Shown: positions 52,513-61,884, numbered from the stretch's first letter. The stretch: DNA of 64,000 nucleotides from Flavobacterium sediminis (GCF_003148385.1 NZ_CP029463.1:1984001-2048000), one strand, 5' to 3'. The notes: generated by a model not told the origin, from the sequence alone. A program made the numbers and translations.

Positions 52513-54168
52513 TTATTTTATGAGTTGAATTACACCGTTTTCAAGATTGTAATGTTTGTTGCATTTTTGTTTCCAATAGTCATTTTTAGAAACCACAACA
52601 ATAGTCCAGGTCTTATCTTCGGCAGTTAAGAAATCAATAATTTCTTTTGCCGATTGTGTGTCAACGTTTTCTAAAGGTTCTTCCAGATACAAAATTTTAG
52701 GAGTTGAAATAATACAACGGGCTAAGAGTATTTTTTGAATAATGGAAGAGTTCATCTTTTTTCCTTCGGAATGAACTTTTGTGTCCAGACCATCGGGTAA
52801 TGATTTGATGTATTTACTTAATTTCAGTTTTTCCATCAGTTCATTGATCTGGTTGATAGGGAAATCCGGGTTGTTACAACTGATGTTCTCTAAGATGGTT
52901 CCTTCAAATAATTTGTCGTTTACGGTAATAACTCCTATATGTGAGCGGTAATCGTCAATGGAATATTTGTTATAATTGTTGTTGTTGATAAATACAGTTC
53001 CGTTTGCAGGTTCCAGCAGCCGGCTTAGTAAACGAAGTAGCGTTGTTTTGCCGGAACCGTTTTCTCCGGTGATCAATATTTTGTCTTTAGGAGCAATGCG
53101 GATGTTGATGTTTTTAAGGACTTCAGTTTCTCCGTCAGGGAATTTATAACTTAAGTTCTCTGTTTCTAAGAAGATATCTTCATTTCCTATCTGGTAGTTT
53201 TTGTTCGTATCACAGGTTTCAATTTCCATGTCCACAACTTTTCCTATTTTTTCCAGAGAAGTCAGTACATCATAAAACAATTCTAAGCCGGAGAATAATT
53301 TTTCAACAGCAGTGATAATGGTTAAAATAATGATTTCAGCCGCAACAAATTGTCCGATGTTCATTTGTTGGTTCAGTACTAAGATCCCTCCTATGATTAA
53401 AAGACCGGCTGTGATCAAGACTTTAAAGCCTGTTAGCTGAATGAATTGTTTTCTGAGGATTTCAAAGTGACTTTCGCGGTGTGAGATGTACTCGTTTACT
53501 AACGCATCATTCTTATCTAATGAAAAATCAAATAAGCGTTCGTTTTTAAAACTCAAATGGTTTCGGGCAATTTCCTGTAGCCAATGAGCCACTTTGTATT
53601 TATAATTGGATTCTTCCAAACTGGTTTTTAAGCCTTGGTTGAAGTTTACTTTGAAAATAAAATAAAGTAAGATCAATAAAATAATCCCGAAGAAAATAAA
53701 GAAGGAATGGTATAAGGATAACAAAATGATCCCGAAAAAGATCTGTAAAGCAGCACCTGAGATGTCTAATAATAATTTCGAAAAACCTTTTTGTACCGTT
53801 AGTGTATCAAAGAATCGGTTGGCTAATTCAGGCGGAGAATAGTTATATAGTTTATTGAATTTAATTTTCGGAAAGCGATACGCAAATTCAAATGAGGAAC
53901 GCACGAATATTTTTTGTTGAAGGTCTTCAATGATGCGGTATTGCATAATGCGCAAAATACCTACCATGGCAACACCGATGACTACAATAGTAACTAAAAC
54001 AACCCAAGAAGTGCTGATCTTTCCGGCTTGCAGGAAGTTGACAATAGATTGAATACCTAAAGGCAGGGAAAGACTGATTACCCCTGCAAGGATAGAGTAG
54101 AGGATAATTTGGTAAATGTCTTTTTTGTCGATCTGTATTAGGTTCTTAAATCGTTGTATGGGTGTCAT
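52513..54168 (-). CDS. ABC transporter (permease-ATPase fusion) with degenerate ATPase motifs
   Basis: 551 aa from the ATG at 54168, overlapping the TetR stop by 4 bases (ATGA). Residues 15-290 form a six-helix ABC exporter membrane domain; there is no C39 peptidase. In the ATPase, Walker A GENGSGKT (368-375) and Glu497 are intact. However, the signature LSGGQ is MNSSI (472-476), the Q-loop Gln is Val416, the H-switch His is Lys528, and the Walker B Asp is Glu496 (LYLEEP). A homodimer would lack a normal site. No second ABC gene is present. The change looks subfamily-wide, not a recent decay. Confidence 0.88.
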   Translation of the reverse strand: MTPIQRFKNLIQIDKKDIYQIILYSILAGVISLSLPLGIQSIVNFLQAGKISTSWVVLVTIVVIGVAMVGILRIMQYRIIEDLQQKIFVRSSFEFAYRFPKIKFNKLYNYSPPELANRFFDTLTVQKGFSKLLLDISGAALQIFFGIILLSLYHSFFIFFGIILLILLYFIFKVNFNQGLKTSLEESNYKYKVAHWLQEIARNHLSFKNERLFDFSLDKNDALVNEYISHRESHFEILRKQFIQLTGFKVLITAGLLIIGGILVLNQQMNIGQFVAAEIIILTIITAVEKLFSGLELFYDVLTSLEKIGKVVDMEIETCDTNKNYQIGNEDIFLETENLSYKFPDGETEVLKNINIRIAPKDKILITGENGSGKTTLLRLLSRLLEPANGTVFINNNNYNKYSIDDYRSHIGVITVNDKLFEGTILENISCNNPDFPINQINELMEKLKLSKYIKSLPDGLDTKVHSEGKKMNSSIIQKILLARCIISTPKILYLEEPLENVDTQSAKEIIDFLTAEDKTWTIVVVSKNDYWKQKCNKHYNLENGVIQLIK

Positions 54169-54836
54169 AATAATACTTTTTTGATAAGATCTTTGTAAAA
54201 ATCGGTTAGGCAATTACTTTCAGAAAGACTGGTAATGCTTTGAAAGTGGTCTTTTAAGAAGTTTTGGTGCAAAGCTCCCTGTACAATAGATGAAGCTAAG
54301 CTTTTACTGTATTTGTATGTTGGGTTTACACTTTCGATCATCAGGTGAATCCGGTTAATGACCCTTTTGTAGACTACAAAAAAGCCATCTTCGTTTTCTT
54401 CGTCGACCTCTTTGGTTAAAAATGTTTTGGTGAATTCGGCAATAATGATTTTGTTTAAAATGTATTCATCAATGTGAGCGATCGAATCATCTTTTTGCAC
54501 ATTACGAGTAATGATCTCAAGAGCTTTATTGAGTTTTTTTTCAGGGTTTTCGATGTTGTTTGTTGCTAAGACCAGATTGTATTCAACCCAGGACCAGTAC
54601 CAGGAAGATAAATAAACCAGAAGCTTGTGTTTGTTCTCAAAATAGCGATAGATTGAACTTTCATTGGACTGGATTCGCTCTCCTAGTTTTTTAAAAGTAA
54701 ATGCATCAAAACCGATCTCATTAATCAGTAAAATACTTTGTCCTACTATCTTTCTCCCTAATTCAGAAGTTTCGGGATCTTTAAGATATAGTTTCTCGTT
54801 AATAGTAATTTTTACATTTTCTATAATAGAATGCAT
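54165..54836 (-). CDS. TetR family transcriptional regulator
   Basis: 223 aa. The N-terminal helix-turn-helix spans about 30-75 (INEIGFDAFTFKKLGERIQS followed by NESSIYRYFENKHKLLVYL), a clear TetR pattern. The C-terminal helical domain would bind the inducer; it is diverged and its ligand unknown. As first gene of the ABC - HlyD - TolC operon it probably controls its own promoter, where two perfect palindromes sit. Its stop overlaps the ABC gene's start by 4 bases, so translation is coupled. Confidence 0.88.
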   Translation of the reverse strand: MHSIIENVKITINEKLYLKDPETSELGRKIVGQSILLINEIGFDAFTFKKLGERIQSNESSIYRYFENKHKLLVYLSSWYWSWVEYNLVLATNNIENPEKKLNKALEIITRNVQKDDSIAHIDEYILNKIIIAEFTKTFLTKEVDEENEDGFFVVYKRVINRIHLMIESVNPTYKYSKSLASSIVQGALHQNFLKDHFQSITSLSESNCLTDFYKDLIKKVLL

Positions 54837-54863
54837 ATAGTATACTTATTTAGCATAGATATA

Positions 54864-54871
54864 CAAATATA
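54864..54871 (-). promoter_or_regulatory. Putative -7 box for the export operon
   Basis: Exact TATATTTG on the minus strand, 28 bases before the tetR-type start. Confidence 0.55.
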
Positions 54872-54909
54872 ATAGTAATACTATTAACTATTAAAAGTTT
54901 AACTTTTAA
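54871..54909. promoter_or_regulatory. Two palindromes over the export-operon promoter (candidate TetR operators)
   Basis: Palindrome A at 54871-54885 (7-1-7, AATAGTA arms, perfect) starts on the -7 box. Palindrome B at 54891-54909 (9-1-9, TTAAAAGTT arms, perfect) covers the -33 region. Their centres are 22 bp apart, about two helix turns, on the same face of DNA. This is a good layout for an autorepressor. Confidence 0.5.
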
Positions 54910-54928
54910 TTAATAAAAATATAAAAAT

Positions 54929-54951
54929 TAAAAAAGCGCCCTAAGGCGCTT
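54929..54951 (-). terminator. Terminator after gpmI
   Basis: A 7-bp GC-rich perfect stem (54934-54940 with 54945-54951) just past the gpmI stop, followed on the minus strand by T residues. Confidence 0.85.
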
Positions 54952-54954
54952 AAA

Positions 54955-56478
54955 TTATGAATGTAATAATGAATGTTGTGTCATGGCATCAGGCTTAGGA
55001 ATGCCCATTAGCTCCAGAATTGTAGGTGCTATATCACCCAGAACTCCGTTGTGAATTTCTTGTAACTCCGGATCAATTAAAATTAACGGAACCGGATTCG
55101 TTGTGTGTGCCGTATTAGGTGTACCATCCGGATTGATCATGGTTTCACAATTTCCGTGATCAGCGATTAAAAGAGTTGTGTAGCCATTAGCTAAAGCAGC
55201 TTCGATAACTTCTTTTACACATTGGTCAACAGCTTCGCAGGCTTTTATAGCGGCTTCCATTACACCGGTGTGTCCTACCATATCGCCATTGGCAAAATTT
55301 AAACAGACAAAATCAACTTCTCCTTTTTGTAATTCAGGAACCAAAGCGTCTTTCAGTTCGTAAGCACTCATTTCCGGTTTTAGATCATAAGTAGCCACTT
55401 TAGGTGAGTTTTTTAAAATACGGCTTTCTCCTTCAAAAGGTTCTTCTCGCCCTCCTGAAAAGAAAAAGGTTACATGCGGATACTTTTCAGTTTCTGCAAT
55501 ACGGATCTGTTTTTTACCGGCTTTAGAAACCACTTCTCCTAAAGTTTCTGTAATATTTTCTTTGTCGTAAATAACATGAACATTAACGAAAGTTTCATCA
55601 TAGTTGGTCATGGTCACATAGTACAAATTGAGTTTGTGCATGTTTTGCTCATGGAAATCCTTTTGCGATAAAGCTTCGGTTAATTCACGACCTCTGTCGG
55701 TTCTGAAGTTAAAAAAGATAACGACATCCCCTTCTTTGACGGTAGCAACAGGCTCGTTATTTTTATCCACCATGACGATTGGCTTAATGAATTCGTCGGT
55801 TACATTATTCAGGTAGCTTTCTGCTATACTTGCTACGGCATTTCTTGATTTTTCGCCTTCACCGTTTACAATCAGGTCATAAGCTAATTTAACTCTTTCC
55901 CAACGTTTGTCACGATCCATAGCATAGTAACGCCCGATGACGGAAGCTAATTTTGCATTGTTGTGTTGTGTGAAGTTTTCAAAACTTTCTACATATTGGA
56001 TTCCTGACTTAGGGTCAACATCTCTACCGTCTGTAAAAGCGTGAACAAACATTTTTTTAACACCTTTTGCCTGTGCGGCATCAATCAAGCCTCTCAAATG
56101 TGAAGTGTGTGAGTGAACACCTCCGTCCGAAAGTAATCCTAAAAAATGAATTGGTTTATCATGATTCAAAGCATATTCAATAGCATCGTTTAATGCTTTT
56201 TCATTTGCCATAGTTTGGTTTTGTACGGCTAAATTGATCTTAGCTAAATCCTGATATACGATCCTTCCGGCTCCTAAATTCATGTGACCCACTTCAGAAT
56301 TTCCCATCTGTCCTTCCGGCAATCCTACATTTAATCCGTCGGTTCTCAATTGGGCATTCGGGTATTGTGTGTAAAGGCTGTCAATAAAAGGGGTTTCAGC
56401 GTTGTCAATAGCAGAAACTTTCGGGTCGGGTGATTTTCCCCAACCGTCTAATATCATTAAAATAACTTTTTTGTTCAT
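54955..56478 (-). CDS. gpmI: Phosphoglycerate mutase, 2,3-BPG-independent
   Basis: 507 aa, the alkaline-phosphatase-like type. The catalytic Ser61 is in GQMGNSEVGHMNLGAGR. Metal ligands: Asp11 in ILDGWG at the N-terminus; HSHTSHLRGLIDAA and HAFTDGRDVDP in the middle; and IADHGNCETM near the end. It interconverts 3- and 2-phosphoglycerate in glycolysis with two Mn2+. A single gene with a promoter box close upstream. Confidence 0.95.
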   Translation of the reverse strand: MNKKVILMILDGWGKSPDPKVSAIDNAETPFIDSLYTQYPNAQLRTDGLNVGLPEGQMGNSEVGHMNLGAGRIVYQDLAKINLAVQNQTMANEKALNDAIEYALNHDKPIHFLGLLSDGGVHSHTSHLRGLIDAAQAKGVKKMFVHAFTDGRDVDPKSGIQYVESFENFTQHNNAKLASVIGRYYAMDRDKRWERVKLAYDLIVNGEGEKSRNAVASIAESYLNNVTDEFIKPIVMVDKNNEPVATVKEGDVVIFFNFRTDRGRELTEALSQKDFHEQNMHKLNLYYVTMTNYDETFVNVHVIYDKENITETLGEVVSKAGKKQIRIAETEKYPHVTFFFSGGREEPFEGESRILKNSPKVATYDLKPEMSAYELKDALVPELQKGEVDFVCLNFANGDMVGHTGVMEAAIKACEAVDQCVKEVIEAALANGYTTLLIADHGNCETMINPDGTPNTAHTTNPVPLILIDPELQEIHNGVLGDIAPTILELMGIPKPDAMTQHSLLHS

Positions 56479-56495
56479 GGATTCGGTAATTTATA

Positions 56496-56503
56496 CAAAG
56501 ATA
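56496..56503 (-). promoter_or_regulatory. Putative -7 box for gpmI
   Basis: Exact TATCTTTG on the minus strand, 17 bases before the ATG. Confidence 0.5.
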
Positions 56504-56564
56504 GCGAAATGTTGAGGATTGCTTAATTTTTAGTGCCAAAAAGTACGAAATCGTTATAGGAGAT

Positions 56565-58991
56565 TCAGGCTTTGCTGAACCAGTTTTTTGCCTGATTGTA
56601 ATCAATGTAATAACGAATGCTGATTGAAAAAATATGCTGTAAATTATCTTTTAGGATTCCGGATAGATTGTTGCCAAAATCTTTATCGATGTCTCTGCTG
56701 AAAGCATTGGCATTATTTCGGTAAAGTATGGAAAGCTGACTGCCGGGAGCAAACCACCAAGAATACGACAAATCCATATTCCATGTGCTGAAATTAGAGT
56801 TCTTATTTGCAGTGTAAGAACTATTTTCTGTTAGGGTTCCGTCTTCATTCAGGCTGTAGATATTTTTGTTTTCAGCATAGGACCAATAATGTCTTACGGA
56901 AAGTGCAAAATTCATATTGGGTTTAATGGAATATTTACTGGTGATGGAATTGGTATAGGTGTCCCGGTCTCTCTTGGCTAAATAAATAGCAGTTTCATCT
57001 GAATCTATATAACCTACATTTTTTTGTTGTTTGTAGATATCAAAAGAATAGATGAATGAAAATTTATCACTGAAACGATAGCGCGGACTGATGGTTATGC
57101 CGTATTCATTTCGGTTTTTTTCAGAAGTATTAGTGAAATAAGGATTGATATCAAGTGCAAATTTGTAATTATAGTTAGAAGAAAAATATACCCATGCGCC
57201 ATAACTGTCCGGCAAAACTAAATAACGACCGTCTGTTCTCGGTTCGTAGTAATCATAATTCTTAAAAGGATTGTAGTCGATACCTCCTCCAAAATAGTGA
57301 TTGTCTTTGTTTGTTGTACTTACATTGATATTAAAATTGTTTGATTGGATCTTTCCCGTCGTGTTGTTGTACTGCATATAAGAGTTGAGGTCAACCCGGA
57401 AAGTGTTAAATGTTTTATTTGGGTTTAAAATTCTGTAATTAGCATTGCCGGACCAGGAAGTGTAATTAGTCTGGAAGTTTATTCCTAGGTCATTGTTGTC
57501 GAAATCTTTTGAAACATAATTAATACCGGATGAAAAGCGTACTTTTCCGCTTGTTTCGCCTAAATATAATGAGGTGTTATAGCCGTTTGTGTTTTCAAGC
57601 TCATAAAGACTACTCATTTTAAGATCTCCGGAAAGATTGAATGTGTTCTTTTTTGTATTCAAGTCAAATAAAAGTCCCAGAACATTAGCATCTCTGAAAG
57701 AACCGTTACGCATAACATTTGTATTGATCAGGGTAACAGATGAATTTTTGTTGAAGCGTTGGTCTAAAACCGTAACATTATAATTGGTTAACGGGGCAAT
57801 TTCAACCTCTCGGGAGGTACCTGTTGTTTCATTATAAGCAGTAGCCATAGTTTTTTCGGTAACAGCATTCAGGAACCCGATGCCCAGGCCATTTTTATCC
57901 CGTCCGGAAATCTTAACGGCATTTAATAAATTCACTGAGGCCGGATATTGGTCAATTGTTTCGTTTTCGTCTAAGGTTATGCTAAGGTTAGGAACGGATC
58001 CGATTCTTCTGCTATAGAGTAAATTACCTTTACTGAATAGATCAGTACCTTCTGTGAAAAAAGGGCGATTTTCATTGAATTGCTGTTCAAACGGTCCTAG
58101 ATTTAGGACAACATTATCATATTTGGTTTGTCCGAAATCCGGGATCAGAATAGCATCAAGCGTGAAAGCATCATTGATTCCGTATTTGATATCTAATCCT
58201 CCTTTAAATTCAAAATCAGTATTTTCTTTATCGGTACTCAAGTAACCTGAGGTATAAGGGATAAAGAACAAACGGGTCGGTGTTTTTATATTAGAAATGC
58301 CTTTGAGTAGTCCGGCTTGTTGTATGACAGCTCCGATTTGCGAATTGACGAAGTTCCAAGTGTAGGTCTGGCGGTAACGTTTCAGTTCCCTCACAAAGTT
58401 GATTCCCCAAGTTTGTTTTTCTTCAGCTGAAAATCGCAAGGCAGCATACGGGATTTTCATCTCTACTGTCCATCCGGAATCGGTTATTTTAGCAGCACTT
58501 TCCCAGATTGCGTTCCAGGAATAGTCTTCTCCGTTTTGTTCTGTAGCTAAACAGTCAGCCTGTCCGCCGGCAGCGGTAACAAAAAAGCGAAAATCCTGCT
58601 GTCCGTCGTTATATCCGTTGATATAAACGCCAAAGGAATCAGAAGTTCCGAAATTATCCCGTTCCGTGATTTCTTTTAAAATTTTATCAGGTTCGTCATC
58701 GTGTAAAACAGCACCAATGTATATGGCGTTATTATCATAAAGGATCTTAACGATTGTTTTTTTAGTTTGATCTATGGGTTTTCCGTTATCAGGAGAGTAC
58801 ATTACAAAATTAGTAGCGGTTTCGGCATTTTCCCATTCTTTTTCGTTTAAATGGCCATCGATAGAAATGGAAGAACTGATCTTTCGGGTTTGAAGCGTTT
58901 TTTTTCTTATTTCTTCTGGATTATCTTGGGAAAGAGCAGAAAAAGAACATAGAAAATATAATAATATGTTGAATTTTAAGTTATTAAGCAT
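56565..58991 (-). CDS. DUF5916 outer-membrane protein with CBM9-like domain
   Basis: 808 aa. Signal peptide about 1-21 (cut after ALSQ). The N-terminal part (DGHLNEKEWENAETATNFVM, YDNNAIYIGAVLHDDEPDK) is a family-9 carbohydrate-binding-like domain. The rest has many beta-strands with aromatic ends, typical of an outer-membrane beta-barrel with DUF5916 features (RFFVTAAGGQADCLATE, NENRPFFTEGTDLF), and ends in SISIRYYIDYNQAKNW. The ligand is unknown; a role in glycan binding or uptake is inferred only from the CBM9-like domain. Confidence 0.85.
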   Translation of the reverse strand: MLNNLKFNILLYFLCSFSALSQDNPEEIRKKTLQTRKISSSISIDGHLNEKEWENAETATNFVMYSPDNGKPIDQTKKTIVKILYDNNAIYIGAVLHDDEPDKILKEITERDNFGTSDSFGVYINGYNDGQQDFRFFVTAAGGQADCLATEQNGEDYSWNAIWESAAKITDSGWTVEMKIPYAALRFSAEEKQTWGINFVRELKRYRQTYTWNFVNSQIGAVIQQAGLLKGISNIKTPTRLFFIPYTSGYLSTDKENTDFEFKGGLDIKYGINDAFTLDAILIPDFGQTKYDNVVLNLGPFEQQFNENRPFFTEGTDLFSKGNLLYSRRIGSVPNLSITLDENETIDQYPASVNLLNAVKISGRDKNGLGIGFLNAVTEKTMATAYNETTGTSREVEIAPLTNYNVTVLDQRFNKNSSVTLINTNVMRNGSFRDANVLGLLFDLNTKKNTFNLSGDLKMSSLYELENTNGYNTSLYLGETSGKVRFSSGINYVSKDFDNNDLGINFQTNYTSWSGNANYRILNPNKTFNTFRVDLNSYMQYNNTTGKIQSNNFNINVSTTNKDNHYFGGGIDYNPFKNYDYYEPRTDGRYLVLPDSYGAWVYFSSNYNYKFALDINPYFTNTSEKNRNEYGITISPRYRFSDKFSFIYSFDIYKQQKNVGYIDSDETAIYLAKRDRDTYTNSITSKYSIKPNMNFALSVRHYWSYAENKNIYSLNEDGTLTENSSYTANKNSNFSTWNMDLSYSWWFAPGSQLSILYRNNANAFSRDIDKDFGNNLSGILKDNLQHIFSISIRYYIDYNQAKNWFSKA

Positions 58992-59005
58992 GAAGTTTGT
59001 TTTTT

Positions 59006-59013
59006 CAAAAATA
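59006..59013 (-). promoter_or_regulatory. Putative -7 box for the DUF5916 gene
   Basis: Exact TATTTTTG on the minus strand, 14 bases before the ATG. Confidence 0.45.
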
Positions 59014-59111
59014 CGATAATGAAAAAATAAGTTGAAAAAATTATTAATTCTTTAACTTTTGTAGTAAATATCGATAAAAAGCAATTTTTTTCGATGAATA
59101 ACAAAAAAAAG

Positions 59112-59142
59112 TTGCAAGAGAGAAAATAAATAAATAGATTTG
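59112..59142 (+). promoter_or_regulatory. Promoter of the first L,D-transpeptidase-like gene
   Basis: TTG (59112-59114), a 20-base spacer, and an exact TAGATTTG (59135-59142). Confidence 0.6.
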
Positions 59143-59178
59143 GAAACATATTAATCGAAAATAACTGCTACGAATACA

Positions 59179-59934
59179 ATGACTTATAAATTTTTGCCCC
59201 TACTAGTTTTAAGCTTAATGTCGTTTGCTCCCGTTTTCAGAGAAAAAGGAGTTTTAGAGAATAGAGTTACAATTGTTGACGCTTCGGATAATGGTACTGA
59301 TCCCAAATTAGTAGCGGAAAATAAAAAAGCTTCTTTTGAGGCTAAATGTAAATCTTTTTACACTTCGATTGATAGTACTTCTTATGAGTTGCCACAATAC
59401 GAAAGCTTTACAAAAGCTTTTGAAGGTTATGAGCAATTGAAAAATCAAGGAAAAATAAAAAATGAATATTTGACTATCGTCGATTTTAGCCTATCGTCAA
59501 AAGAAGATAGAATGTGGGTTATTGATATGGTAAACAAAAAAGTGGTTTTACAAACGTTAGTGGCACATGGTAGAAATTCAGGAGAAGATATGGCAACTAA
59601 GTTTTCAAATCAATCAGAATCTTATCAAAGCAGTTTAGGTTTTTATATTACAGGGGAAACTTATCAGGGAAAACACGGTTTGTCATTGCGTTTGGACGGA
59701 GTAGAATACGGAATAAATGACAATGCCCGCGACAGAGCAGTAGTAATTCACGGAGCAGATTATGTTTCAGAGTCTTTTGTGAAGTCTTATGGAAGGTTAG
59801 GAAGAAGCCAAGGTTGTCCGGCGGTTTCTTATGAGGTGCACGATAAATTGATTGAATTGATCAAGGATAAATCGTGTTTGTTCATCTACCATCCTTCCAG
59901 AAATTATGTAGTAAAATCAAAATTAGTTTCGTAA
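59179..59934 (+). CDS. L,D-transpeptidase catalytic-domain protein (single-domain)
   Basis: 251 aa with a signal peptide (about 1-20). The murein L,D-transpeptidase catalytic-domain family is seen in HGRNSGEDMATKFSNQSESY, His191 in VVIHGADYVSESF, and Cys213 in GRSQGCPAVS, the His-x-Ser-x-Gly-Cys pattern. It probably acts on peptidoglycan in the periplasm, making 3-3 crosslinks or attaching proteins. Its 3' end overlaps by 12 bases the convergent second L,D-transpeptidase gene. It has its own strong promoter. Confidence 0.88.
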   Translation: MTYKFLPLLVLSLMSFAPVFREKGVLENRVTIVDASDNGTDPKLVAENKKASFEAKCKSFYTSIDSTSYELPQYESFTKAFEGYEQLKNQGKIKNEYLTIVDFSLSSKEDRMWVIDMVNKKVVLQTLVAHGRNSGEDMATKFSNQSESYQSSLGFYITGETYQGKHGLSLRLDGVEYGINDNARDRAVVIHGADYVSESFVKSYGRLGRSQGCPAVSYEVHDKLIELIKDKSCLFIYHPSRNYVVKSKLVS

Positions 59935-61515
59935 TAGTTCAAATAATTTTTTGTCGTAACCGTACATATCATTACAGAAATAAAGTTGATTGCTTTTTGA
60001 CCAATTTGTCCAGTACAGGAAAAACACATTAACAGTAGAATTTAAGTTGACAATTCTACTGTTTTTTTTGCTTAAAATAGAGTCGATCTCAGTCCTGTTC
60101 CATTTCTTAGCATCTTCTTTCTTTAAAATCATTTCAGCAAGATCCAAAGGTTTTTCAATTCGTACACACCCCGAACTCAAGGCCCTGGTCTCTCTTGAGA
60201 AATAATCCCTGTGATTGGTATCATGTAGATATACCAGATGGCGGTTGGGGAAATTAAATTTCACTAATCCTAAAGAATTGTTGTAACCGGATGTTTGTAC
60301 ATATCTAAAGGTTTTGGCTTTTTCAGGATTCCAGTCAGAAGGCGCTATAACTTCTCCGCTTTTATTAAAGATAGTAATCCTGTTTCGTTCAAAATATTCT
60401 CTATTTTTTGAGGCTGAAGGCGTCAGATCTTCTTTTATAATAGTCGGAGGAACCGTCCAAGTAGGGTTAAATACAAAGTTTGAAAGTTTAGAGGTTAAGA
60501 CCGGAGTTTTACGTGATGGTTTTCCGACTACAATATTGTGTACTGAGATTGTATCTTTGTTTACGATATAGTAGATCTTATATTCCGGTAAATTAGCGAT
60601 TAGATAATCACTGCCAAAATCATCAGGAAACCATTTCCAGCGTTCTAAATTAGCAAAAATCTGTTCTCTTCGTTCGCTTTTAGAATAGTTAAGAGCCTTA
60701 ATAGTGCCGTTGCCTATTACTCCGTCTGGAATTAGTCCGTGACGGTTTTGAAATTTTTTTACGGCTAAATAAGTAATTGAATCATAGACCGCAGTGATGA
60801 TGCTGTCTTTGGGTTTGTAGTCATTCCAATACGCCAATCTTTTTTTGATGTTGATCATAACGTCAATAGTATCGTTTAATTCAATTTTTTTAGCCAATTG
60901 AATCTTTTTAAAGTCAGTGTCAGGAAAAGCATTTAAAAGGACTAAGCTTTTTTTAATAGTACTGTAAACGTAATGTTGCGGTTTCAGAGAATCGAAAAGT
61001 TGAGAGACTTGTTTTTCCATAATAGCTTTCTCTAATCTTTTAGATAATGCAATTTTTTTCGGGTTCAGATCCCAGTCATCATATATTTTTTTCGGATTTA
61101 ATTTACCGCCATGTAAATGATGCGCTAATTTTTCAAACATTTCTGTGAGTAGAAAATCGTATGCGATACTCTCGTCATCATTCAGTTCAGAATGTTTTTT
61201 TTCTAATTCAGAAAGTTTTGCGAATTCATAATCTTTAGAAAACAAACCATCCTTGCCACAATTCTCAATTTCGGACAGCAATGCTTTTCTGTTAATGCTG
61301 TTATACCAGATCTCTTTGTTTCGGAATAAATGATAATACAATCGAATAGAGTCACTTTTGTGTTCTAAAAGTGTTTCAGGAATCGGTCTTGCAATCTCTT
61401 CCGTTTCTTGATCTTTCAGTAAAGCATCATCTTCTGAAGTTGCTAAAGTGTTATTCTTGTTACAACTCAGGACTATAAATACAGAAACGTATAAAAAGTA
61501 ATTTTTTAGCGGCAT
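59923..61515 (-). CDS. L,D-transpeptidase (YcbB/LdtD-like) lipoprotein
   Basis: 530 aa. Lipoprotein signal with Cys18 (SVFIVLSC). A helical N-terminal part follows, then a peptidoglycan-binding domain (VKKFQNRHGLIPDGVIGNGT, about 245-275), and a YkuD catalytic domain with VYLHDTNHRDYFSRETRA and SSGCVRIEKPLDLAEM (catalytic Cys). This is the layout of the large LdtD-type enzymes that form 3-3 crosslinks. It is convergent with the single-domain L,D-transpeptidase gene, which overlaps its end by 12 bases. Confidence 0.9.
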   Translation of the reverse strand: MPLKNYFLYVSVFIVLSCNKNNTLATSEDDALLKDQETEEIARPIPETLLEHKSDSIRLYYHLFRNKEIWYNSINRKALLSEIENCGKDGLFSKDYEFAKLSELEKKHSELNDDESIAYDFLLTEMFEKLAHHLHGGKLNPKKIYDDWDLNPKKIALSKRLEKAIMEKQVSQLFDSLKPQHYVYSTIKKSLVLLNAFPDTDFKKIQLAKKIELNDTIDVMINIKKRLAYWNDYKPKDSIITAVYDSITYLAVKKFQNRHGLIPDGVIGNGTIKALNYSKSERREQIFANLERWKWFPDDFGSDYLIANLPEYKIYYIVNKDTISVHNIVVGKPSRKTPVLTSKLSNFVFNPTWTVPPTIIKEDLTPSASKNREYFERNRITIFNKSGEVIAPSDWNPEKAKTFRYVQTSGYNNSLGLVKFNFPNRHLVYLHDTNHRDYFSRETRALSSGCVRIEKPLDLAEMILKKEDAKKWNRTEIDSILSKKNSRIVNLNSTVNVFFLYWTNWSKSNQLYFCNDMYGYDKKLFELLRN

Positions 61516-61614
61516 ATACTATTTTAGTTTTTTAAACATTGCGCAGAGAGCACCTATAATTCTTAATCTCAAAACACGTGCCCAAAATTACACAATTTAA
61601 TTTTTTGTAAAAAT

Positions 61615-61884
61615 CTACTGCGTTTTTTTGTACTGGATGAAATGAGGCAATATTAAACTCAGTCGATTTTTTACCCCTCCTTCTATTACTAAAGATTCTA
61701 AACCTTGTTTTTGGTTGCGTGATGAAATTCTATTTAGCACTTTATTTGTAAAGCGCTCTAGTCGAATAGTAGTAGGCTTGTTACCGTTTAAAAAATGACA
61801 AATACTGAAAGTTTTTCCTTTAATAAGAACTTCGTGGCGAATAGAGGATATCTCTTTTGTAGAAAAAACGTTTACTACAATCAT
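61615..61884 (-). CDS. Hypothetical protein, 89 aa
   Basis: A short basic protein: VVNVFSTKEISSIRHEVLIK, KTFSICHFLNGNKPTTIRLE, then RFTNKVLNRISSRNQKQGLE. It has no membrane segment or signal. I do not recognise a family. The ORF is clean, has normal base use and sits between the L,D-transpeptidase gene and the tRNA-Gly pair, with ordinary spacing. Small and basic, it could bind nucleic acid, but this is not supported by a motif. The two neighbours give no hint. Confidence 0.5.
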   Translation of the reverse strand: MIVVNVFSTKEISSIRHEVLIKGKTFSICHFLNGNKPTTIRLERFTNKVLNRISSRNQKQGLESLVIEGGVKNRLSLILPHFIQYKKTQ

